Shown here piece after piece: positions 1-6,644 of a stretch of 42,613 nt of DNA (positions within the stretch are counted from its first letter, which is position 1; the number at the start of each line of letters is the position of its first letter). The notes below the pieces were generated by a model. That model was not told where the DNA came from, ran no database searches, and saw nothing but the letters and a program-made list of their open reading frames with translations. Source of the DNA: Alphaproteobacteria bacterium (GTDB lineage: Bacteria; Pseudomonadota; Alphaproteobacteria; Caulobacterales; Hyphomonadaceae); the NCBI GenBank assembly GCA_018969425.1, contig JAGWYJ010000028.1:1-42613 (forward strand). Direction: 5' to 3'. A program made the position numbers and the translations under genes.

Positions 1-504
1 GTGGCGCTGGACGACGGGTTCACGCTGCGGGCCAGGGAGGTGGTGGAGCGCCTGGAAGAGGCCAGGCTCTTCGAGACGGTGATTCACACGCTGCCGCTCG
101 GCGCGCCGATCGCCGAGCCCTATCGTGAGACCTCAGGTTTCGGTTCAAGACCGGATCCCTTCACCCGCCGGAATGCGTGGCATGACGGCGTGGATCTTGC
201 AAAGTTCTACGGTGCGCCGATCACAGCGACGGCGCCTGGGGTGGTGTCGTTTGCGGGAGTGAAGGCGGGGTACGGCCGCGTCGTTGAAGTGGATCACGGG
301 AAGGGTTTCAAGACCCGTTACGGCCATCTTCAGTCGATTACGGCGAAGGTCGGAGCTAAGGTGGCGATCGGTCAGAAAATCGGCACCATGGGATCGACCG
401 GACGCAGCACCGGCCCTCACCTCCACTACGAAGTCTACTACAACGGAAAATCATACGATCCGATCAAGTTTTTGAGGGCCGGCAAGCATGTTTACAAAGG
501 GTAA
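1..504 (+). CDS. M23 (LytM-type) metallopeptidase, 5' end cut by window
   Basis: Only the C-terminal 167 residues are present. The reading frame is open at base 1, so the true start lies upstream and the GTG at base 1 is probably internal. The peptidase domain shows the LytM zinc signature: H61 and D65 in WHDGVDLA, H109 in RYGHL, and H140/H142 in GPHLHYE. M23 enzymes cleave peptidoglycan cross-links in the periplasm. The missing N-terminus would be expected to hold a membrane anchor and coiled coil, by analogy with family members that sit beside bactofilins; that is inference. The gene overlaps the bactofilin start by 17 nt, so the two are very likely co-translated. The domain is intact with all expected ligands, so an active endopeptidase is likely, although the cleaved bond cannot be read from sequence. 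Confidence 0.9.
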   Translation: MALDDGFTLRAREVVERLEEARLFETVIHTLPLGAPIAEPYRETSGFGSRPDPFTRRNAWHDGVDLAKFYGAPITATAPGVVSFAGVKAGYGRVVEVDHGKGFKTRYGHLQSITAKVGAKVAIGQKIGTMGSTGRSTGPHLHYEVYYNGKSYDPIKFLRAGKHVYKG

Positions 505-949
505 GACACCAGAGCCGCCGCCGCCAGCGGCGAAGCCGACTATCCCCGAGCCGGCCAAAAGGCCTCTTCCGGCCTCCAAGGCTGCGCCTTCGCTGATCAG
601 CGCCGACGTCAAGATGAAAGGGACGATCGTCTCTCAGGGCGAGCTCCAGATCGACGGTCACATCGAAGGCGATGTCCGGGCGCTCGCCCTCACCATCGGC
701 GACACGGGCGCGGTGAAGGGCGAAGTGATTGCCGAGACGGTCGTCATCCGGGGTACCGTCGAAGGACGCATTCGCGCCCGGAAGGTTCAGCTGTGCACGG
801 GCGCCAAAGTCCGCGGGGATATCTTCCACGCATCCCTCGCCATTGAGCCGAATGCGATCTTCGAAGGCGCTGTGAAGCATGCGCAGGACCCTATGGCCGA
901 GGCGCCGGCGACGGCCCCGACCCCACAGGCCCCTCCGCCCGTCGCCTGA
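488..949 (+). CDS. Bactofilin (DUF583) cytoskeletal scaffold protein
   Basis: This 153-residue protein has the bactofilin layout. It has a proline/alanine-rich disordered N-terminus (about 1-35), a central right-handed beta-helix core (about 36-130) with repeating short strands such as GELQIDGHIEGDV and ETVVIRGTVEGRI, and a short proline-rich tail. Bactofilins polymerise without nucleotide and recruit cell-wall enzymes to local sites (stalk or curvature in relatives). The ATG at 488 lies inside the upstream M23 gene, a 17-nt overlap that implies translational coupling. Pairing of a LytM peptidase with a bactofilin is a recurrent arrangement in other bacteria, so the two probably act as one morphogenetic module. 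A terminator follows at 982-1011. Orthology to Caulobacter BacA or BacB is not claimed. Confidence 0.93.
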   Translation: MFTKGKTPEPPPPAAKPTIPEPAKRPLPASKAAPSLISADVKMKGTIVSQGELQIDGHIEGDVRALALTIGDTGAVKGEVIAETVVIRGTVEGRIRARKVQLCTGAKVRGDIFHASLAIEPNAIFEGAVKHAQDPMAEAPATAPTPQAPPPVA

Positions 950-981
950 GATCGTCTGCAAGACTCAATGTGAAAAGACGA

Positions 982-1011
982 ACGCCTCCGGAGTTAACCG
1001 GGGGCGTTTTT
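982..1011 (+). terminator. Intrinsic terminator after the bactofilin gene
   Basis: A 10-bp stem (982-991 pairing with 998-1007, one G-T wobble) encloses a six-base loop AGTTAA and is followed by a short T run (1008-1011). It lies 33 nt after the bactofilin stop. On the opposite strand the stem is followed by TCGTCTTTTC, so it may also help end prfB transcripts arriving from the right. Confidence 0.8.
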
Positions 1012-1108
1012 CATATCCGTAAGATAGTCCGAGAGCCGCTCTGGAACGCTGAGCGAAACGCTGCACGGATCTCCTGATCCCACGATCCGGACGGCGTCCT
1101 CAGATGAA

Positions 1109-2228
1109 CTAATCGAGGTCTTCGACCGCGGCCCCGACTTTCTGAGACAGGGCTGCGGCGAGGAACGGGTCGATATCCCCGTCGAGCACGCCCTGCGAGT
1201 CCGACGTCTCAACGCCCGTACGAAGATCCTTCACCATCTGATAGGGCTGGAGCACATAGGACCGGATCTGGCGCCCCCAGCCGATCTCACTCTTGGAGTC
1301 CTGCTCCGCCTGAGCGGCCTCCTCGCGCTTCTTGAGCTCAAGCTCATAAAGCCTGGCCCGCAGCATGTCCCAGGCCTTGGCCCGGTTCTTATGCTGCGAA
1401 CGATCGGTCTGGCACGACACGACAATTCCAGTCGGAATGTGGGTCAGTCGAACGGCGCTGTCTGTCTTGTTGATATGCTGACCGCCTGCGCCGCTGGCGC
1501 GATAGGTGTCGGTCCTGACGTCCTTTTCCTCAATATCAACGACAATCGTGTCGTCGATCACAGGGTAGACCCAGACTGAAGCGAAGCTCGTATGGCGTCG
1601 GGCGTTGGAATCGTAGGGCGAAATCCGGACGAGACGATGGACGCCTGACTCACTCTTCAGCCAGCCATAAGCGCTGTCCCCATGGATGAGGAGCGTCGAA
1701 GATTTGATTCCGGCTTCTTCGCCGACATGCTCTTCAACTTCCTCAATCTTGAAACCGCGCGCATTCGCCCACCGGACATACATCCGCCGGAGCATCGACG
1801 CCCAGTCCTGGCTTTCCGTGCCCCCGGCGCCGGCGTGGATTTCGATATAGCAGTCATTGCCGTCGACCTCTCCAGAGAGGAGGGCCTTCAGCTCGGCCTC
1901 CTCCGCCCTGCGCACAGCGGCTCGAAGGGCGCTTTCGACCTCCGCGAAAAGAGAGACATCCCCTTCCGCATCAGCCATCTCCCAGAGCTCGACAGCATCG
2001 CTGGCCTCGCGCTCAAGGGCGCGAACATCGTTCATTGACGCTTCAAGCTGATTGCGTTCCCGCATGAGGGTCTGAGCCCGCGCCGGATCGCCCCAGAAGT
2101 CGGGCCTCTCGGACAGCGCGTTCAGTTCATCCAGGCGTTTTTCGGCGACGCCCCAGTCAAAGACGCCTCCTCAGCAGTCCTACGGACTGCTTGATTCGCT
2201 CCACCATGTTCTCGAGTTCGGGCTGCAT
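1109..2228 (-). CDS. prfB: Peptide chain release factor 2, with programmed +1 frameshift
   Basis: RF2 recognises UGA and UAA stop codons and triggers peptide release. The product has 372 residues if translation starts at ATG 2228-2226 ([14 protein letters not shown]), reads 23 codons to CTT at 2162-2160, skips one base at the in-frame TGA (2159-2157) and continues at GAC 2158-2156 ([13 protein letters not shown]). The catalytic GGQ loop is present ([10 protein letters not shown]). The stop-codon recognition tripeptide reads SPY, in [13 protein letters not shown], rather than the E. coli SPF; I recall SPY as common in alphaproteobacteria. Without the frameshift, only a truncated 318-residue frame starting at an internal ATG (2065) would be called, lacking most of domain 1. 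The gene follows mrcA by 69 nt on the same strand, so it probably lies in the amidase-mrcA-prfB transcription unit. Confidence 0.95.
2156..2171 (-). promoter_or_regulatory. RF2 programmed +1 frameshift element
   Basis: Read on the minus strand, the site is AGGAGG CGT CTT TGA C. A strong internal Shine-Dalgarno (plus-strand 2166-2171) is separated by three bases from the slippery CTT codon, which is followed by UGA and C. Spacing and order match the E. coli prfB element (AGGGGG TAT CTT TGA C). When RF2 is scarce the ribosome pauses at UGA, slips +1 from CUU to UUU, and makes full-length RF2; when RF2 is plentiful, termination gives a 23-residue peptide. This is a known autoregulatory device, seen directly here. 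Confidence 0.95.
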
Positions 2229-2297
2229 GTCACCGGCCTGTCTGAGATGAGCCCCCTGCCGCCCGGAAGCGGACGGAAGGAAGTTCGCGCTCGGGGT

Positions 2298-4889
2298 CTA
2301 GAAGATGCCGTCCTTAAGTGTCAATTCCTCTCGCGGCGGAGGCTCCTGAAGCAGCCCCGGATCGACCGGAGCGGCAGGCCGAGCCGGCGGAGTTGAGGTG
2401 CCGTCCACAGGAGCGCTGACGGCCTCGTCTCCCGCCAGAACGCGGGAATAATCGACCCGATAGCCATCGGCCGTATACCCGCCCGGCTCGCACCGCTCCG
2501 TAGGCTCTGTCCCAGGACGGAACGCTTCGAGGATCACCAGGCGACTGTCAGGCGCGGGGAGACATCCAGAATCGGCATCCACCTCAACCAGCCTGACGCC
2601 CTGAGGAATGCGGAACGGCAGAGCAGGCCTGTCCTTCAGAGCCGCAAGCATGAAGTCGCGGAAGACAGGCGAGGCGACGCGCCCTCCGGACTCGCCGTCC
2701 CCCATGTCGCGGGGCTTGTCGAACCCGATCCAGACGCCCACCACGAGGTCGGGACTGAACCCGACGGTCCAGGCGTCGACCTGATCGTTCGTCGTTCCCG
2801 TCTTGGCGGCGAGGGGTTTGCCGACAGAGCGGGCGGTCGCCGCCGTTCCGCGTTCGACAACTCCTTCAAGGATCGAGACCATCTGATAGGCGGTCACCGG
2901 ATCAATGACCTGGTCGCGATCGTCCGTGAACGCCGGCGGCTGGAGACCCGACCTCCAGCTGGTGGAACACTCGCCGCACTCGCGCTCATCCTGCCGGAAG
3001 ACTGTCTGACCGTAGCGGTTCTGGATCCTGTCGAGCAGAATGGGCTGAACCCGCTTGCCGCCGTTCACCAGCATCGCATAGGCGGTCACCATCTTCATCG
3101 GCGTCGTCTCGCCAGCGCCCAGGGACATCGACTGATAGGCGGGGAGACGATCATAGATACCGAAGCGTTCGCCGATCTCCGACACCTTTTCCAGACCCAT
3201 GTCCTGAGCCAGTCGGACGGTCATGGCGTTCCTCGACTTCTCGATCCCCAGCCGAAGCGTGGACAGGCCGTAGAACTCGTCGGAATAATTGCTGGGCTTG
3301 TAGCACGTCTCCTGAGTTTCATCCGAGCAGTCCACGAACGGCGCATCGAGAACCCGGCTGGACGGCGTCCACCCGTTTTCCAGAGCCGCCGCGTAGACGA
3401 AAGGCTTGAACGAGGAGCCTGGCTGGCGCATCGCCTGGACCGACCGGTTGTACTGGCTGCGGCTGAAAGAATACCCGCCGGCCATCGCCAGCACGCGACC
3501 CGTATGAGGGTCCATGGCGATCAGCGCGCCCTCCACGTCGGGCGTCTGACGCAGACGCCAGGGTCCCGAGGTCGGAGTTTTCGCATCCGCATAGTCCGTG
3601 ATCAGCTGGGAGGAGACATCCGGAACCGGACGTCTCGAGACCAGAACCACATCCCCCGGAGCAAGGCCGCCCTTTCCCTTTCTCTTGAACGGGGCGGCCC
3701 ACTTGACATCCTCACCAGAGAGAACGCCCTTCGAACCGTCGGCGAATAGCAGCCGAACCTCCCCCTTGACCGAGGTCACAGCCGCAGCGCGCCAATCCGG
3801 CGCCGCTCCGGCGATACGGGCCTTTCCCTCGTCGGTTTCCAGAAAGGCGCTCAGCTCCTCAGCGGCGGCCTCTCCGACCTTCACGGTCCCGACCGGCCCC
3901 CGCCATCCGCGACGTCGGTCATAGGTTTCAAGGCCGGCGCGAAGAGCCGTCTGACCGATGAGCTGCAGGTTGGTGTCGAGGGTTGATCGGATCGAAAGCC
4001 CGCCTTCGTAAAACCCCTTCGTCGCTTCCTTCTCGTTTCCAAACCCTTCCAGACGACGTTCCTTGCCGAGCCGAAGGATCTCTCGCCGCACCTCCTCGAC
4101 AAAATAGGCTGAGGCCACGTTCTCGTCCGTGTCGAGGCGCGCGACCGTGGTCAGCTTTTCAGCCTTGGCGATCGCGCCTTCATCCTCATCGACGAACCCG
4201 TTAGCCACCATTCTGTCGATGACCCAGTTCCGGCGTTCGACCGCCGCCTCGGGACGATTGTAGGGATTAACCCGGCTTGGACGTTGCGGGAGCGCTGCGA
4301 GCATCGCCGACTCGGCGAGGGTCAGATCGTTCAGGGATTTGCCGAAATAGTTGAGCGCGGCGGCCCCGACGCCATACGACCGCCCTCCGAGAAAAATCTC
4401 GTTCATGTAGAGTTCGAGGATCTGATCCTTTGAAAACTGCTTTTCGAGCCGACCGGCGAGGATCGCTTCGCGCACCTTGCGCGCGATCGACCGGTCGTCG
4501 CCGACCAGCATATTTTTCACCACCTGCTGAGTGATGGTCGACCCGCCGGTCATGCGCCGGCCGCGAATGGCGTTTCCGAGGGTGCCGCGGATCATGCCCC
4601 AGAGATTGATGCCCGAATGTTCGAAAAACGTCTTGTCCTCAGCCGAGATAAAGGCCTCGACCAGCTGACGCGGCAACTCCTCGGAGGGAACGTACACACG
4701 GTGCTGATTGGCGAACTCAGCCACAAGACGTCCGTCGCCCGCGTGGACGCGACTGGTGATGGGCGGCTCGTAATTGGCCAGCTCCTTCTCGGAGGGAAGA
4801 TCCTGAGTGACGAGGAGGAACCAGCCGCCGACCCCGATCACCAGAATGGCCGCCGCCGCCAGAGCGCCGAAAAGGATCTTTCTGAGCAT
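2298..4889 (-). CDS. mrcA: Penicillin-binding protein 1A (class A bifunctional PBP)
   Basis: A bifunctional peptidoglycan synthase of 863 residues. It has a short cytoplasmic start (MLRK), one transmembrane helix (about 5-27), then a glycosyltransferase family 51 domain with the catalytic Glu at E84 (SAEDKTFFEH), GGSTITQQ and the REAILAGRLEK region. An OB-like insert follows, then the transpeptidase domain with S492-x-x-K (GSSFKPF), the SRN motif and KTGTTND. The start is placed at ATG 4889 because the next in-frame ATG upstream (4961) would add 24 hydrophilic residues ahead of the membrane helix. The gene lies between the amidase and prfB on the same strand, a familiar alphaproteobacterial order linking wall synthesis and wall cleavage. 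The C-terminal tail (about 820-863) is proline-rich and probably disordered. Confidence 0.95.
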   Translation of the reverse strand: MLRKILFGALAAAAILVIGVGGWFLLVTQDLPSEKELANYEPPITSRVHAGDGRLVAEFANQHRVYVPSEELPRQLVEAFISAEDKTFFEHSGINLWGMIRGTLGNAIRGRRMTGGSTITQQVVKNMLVGDDRSIARKVREAILAGRLEKQFSKDQILELYMNEIFLGGRSYGVGAAALNYFGKSLNDLTLAESAMLAALPQRPSRVNPYNRPEAAVERRNWVIDRMVANGFVDEDEGAIAKAEKLTTVARLDTDENVASAYFVEEVRREILRLGKERRLEGFGNEKEATKGFYEGGLSIRSTLDTNLQLIGQTALRAGLETYDRRRGWRGPVGTVKVGEAAAEELSAFLETDEGKARIAGAAPDWRAAAVTSVKGEVRLLFADGSKGVLSGEDVKWAAPFKRKGKGGLAPGDVVLVSRRPVPDVSSQLITDYADAKTPTSGPWRLRQTPDVEGALIAMDPHTGRVLAMAGGYSFSRSQYNRSVQAMRQPGSSFKPFVYAAALENGWTPSSRVLDAPFVDCSDETQETCYKPSNYSDEFYGLSTLRLGIEKSRNAMTVRLAQDMGLEKVSEIGERFGIYDRLPAYQSMSLGAGETTPMKMVTAYAMLVNGGKRVQPILLDRIQNRYGQTVFRQDERECGECSTSWRSGLQPPAFTDDRDQVIDPVTAYQMVSILEGVVERGTAATARSVGKPLAAKTGTTNDQVDAWTVGFSPDLVVGVWIGFDKPRDMGDGESGGRVASPVFRDFMLAALKDRPALPFRIPQGVRLVEVDADSGCLPAPDSRLVILEAFRPGTEPTERCEPGGYTADGYRVDYSRVLAGDEAVSAPVDGTSTPPARPAAPVDPGLLQEPPPREELTLKDGIF

Positions 4890-5038
4890 CTCGCACCTGT
4901 CCTGGCCTGATCCGGCGCACACCCGAGCGCCGGACACCGATCCATGATCACCCGGAATCACCGGTCAATGCGGTATCTTTATGGCGCGGAAGCGAAGACG
5001 GGTAGCTCGATTGGCGCCTTATTCCTCGCCCCTCGCCC

Positions 5039-6259
5039 TCAGCGTTCCGCCAGAAGAGGCGCCTCGCGGGAGAAAAAGACGTCGATCGCCGCCAGAACGC
5101 CGCCGGCCAGTCTGGCGCGTCGGGCGTCGGAAACGAGCATCGCCTCATCCGCCGGATGGGTCATGAACCCCATCTCAAGAAGCACGGCAGGCACATCGGG
5201 ATTGAGAAGAACGAAGAAACCGCGTTTTCGGTGGGTATTGGCAAGGGCGGGCCAGCCCGCCTCAGACAGAGCGGGAATAAGCATCTGGGCGAACCTGGAG
5301 GACTGGTTCTTGGTCTCCCTCTGGACGAGATCAGCCAGAATATCGTTGACCTCCCGGGGCCGGCTGGAGTCCGTCTCGACATCCAGGATCCAGTCATTGC
5401 GATGCCGAACCTCCTCGGCGCGCTTTTCCCCCTCAGCGGACAGGGTGTAGACGGAGGCCCCGCGGACCGACGAGTTGGACCCGGCGTCCGCATGAAGAGA
5501 TATAAACAGATCCGCCCCCAGATTGCGGGCTCTCTCCACCCTCGTCTCCAGCTCGATGAATTCGTCGCGGGTTCGTGTGAGCGCAACCCGGTAGCGACCG
5601 CTCGCCATCAGCTCATCCTTAATAAGTCGAGCGATTTCAAGGGTAACGTCCTTCTCTCTTAAGCCGCTTGAGGACACCGCGCCTGGGTCGCGTCCTCCGT
5701 GCCCGGGATCGATCACAATCAGCGGGCGACGGGCCGGATCGATTGCGGGACGGGGCGTTGCGGCAGGGGGAGCGGCACGAACCGGAGACGCCCGTTCCGG
5801 GGACGACTTCGCCGCAACAGGCGCGGAGAGCGCGGAAGGCTCGATCGGGCGCAGGTCGAGAACGATCCGGTAATGCGGATCGTCGCCTGCAGGCGGGAGG
5901 GCGAAGCTGCGCGCCAGCCGCGCCGGAGCCTTGAGTTCGAAGGTGAGACGAGACGAGGTGGAGGAGTTGTGGGCGTATCGGTAGGCCTGCACCAGCCCCT
6001 CCCCGTCGCCGCGGCCCGATTCGGCGGTCAGACCGCCGAGGGACCAGCGCACCTTCGGAAGATCGACGACAATGCGCTCACCGCCGTCCTGAGAGGAAAA
6101 TGTTTTAAAAGTCAGAGGCTTGTCACTGTCTATGACGATCCGCGTCTGACTTTGCCCCCCTCCAAAGCGCAACCCTGTGATCCGCGACGACGTCGGCTCA
6201 GCGAGGGCCGTCAGAGCAGGCCACAGCAAAAGAAGAGCTGTCAGGAGCCAACGCGACAC
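5039..6259 (-). CDS. N-acetylmuramoyl-L-alanine amidase, AmiC type (AMIN + Amidase_3)
   Basis: A periplasmic zinc amidase of 406 residues that removes stem peptides from peptidoglycan, usually during septum splitting. A signal peptide (1-20, ending ALA-EP) precedes an AMIN domain (about 25-135) that would localise it, a proline/alanine-rich linker (about 140-175), and the Amidase_3 domain. The zinc ligands are visible as H187 (DPGHGGRDPGA), E202 (LREKDVTLEIA) and H256 (SLHADAG), and the catalytic Glu is E362 (LLEMGFMTHP). The start is GTG at 6259, because it begins directly at the signal peptide and GAAGGA lies about 12 nt upstream. It is the first gene of the minus-strand series leading to mrcA (149 nt gap) and prfB, and is divergent from rne. 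Confidence 0.93.
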   Translation of the reverse strand: MSRWLLTALLLLWPALTALAEPTSSRITGLRFGGGQSQTRIVIDSDKPLTFKTFSSQDGGERIVVDLPKVRWSLGGLTAESGRGDGEGLVQAYRYAHNSSTSSRLTFELKAPARLARSFALPPAGDDPHYRIVLDLRPIEPSALSAPVAAKSSPERASPVRAAPPAATPRPAIDPARRPLIVIDPGHGGRDPGAVSSSGLREKDVTLEIARLIKDELMASGRYRVALTRTRDEFIELETRVERARNLGADLFISLHADAGSNSSVRGASVYTLSAEGEKRAEEVRHRNDWILDVETDSSRPREVNDILADLVQRETKNQSSRFAQMLIPALSEAGWPALANTHRKRGFFVLLNPDVPAVLLEMGFMTHPADEAMLVSDARRARLAGGVLAAIDVFFSREAPLLAER

Positions 6260-6644
6260 GAAACCAAAAAATCCTTCAAATCAGACCATTCGCCCCCATC
6301 AGAGTATGTCATGCCCGCCTTAACCATTCGTTCAGTCGCATTCGGCTTTCAAAAAGGCGACGAAGTGTGCAATGAATGAAAAACGGTCGCCGATTGGGCG
6401 TCCGATCGTCTTTAGCGACACCGCTCGGTAAGGGTTGACTGCTAGAGACGTCTAATACGGTTTTCAGCGCGCACGGGGCGCGAGGTTTCGCTCCCTTGGT
6501 CAGGTCCTTCGATGAACGCGTCCTCGCGAGTTTCAATTAGCCTGACCGGCCGCCGGATCCATTCGACGCACTTTCCCATCCTTTCGCGGGTGAGCTCAGC
6601 GCACGTGCGCGCCGCCTGCTCTTCAGACAACAAGGAATTCCTTC
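6260..6644. other. 385-nt divergent intergenic region and rne leader
   Basis: This is the longest gene-free stretch in the window, lying between the divergent amidase gene and rne. It must hold both promoters. I see one promoter-like pair toward rne (6435-6458), listed separately, which would leave a leader of roughly 180 nt. In E. coli the rne 5' UTR mediates RNase E autoregulation; a long leader here is compatible with that, but no conserved structure could be assigned. No tRNA, small ORF with a convincing ribosome site, or repeat was seen. Confidence 0.5.
6435..6458 (+). promoter_or_regulatory. Candidate promoter toward rne
   Basis: TTGACTG (6435-6441) is followed, nine bases later, by TCTAATAC (6451-6458). 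This resembles the Caulobacter housekeeping consensus TTGACGS-N10-14-GCTANAWC, with a spacer one base short. Seen in sequence only, and the spacing is not ideal. Confidence 0.35.
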
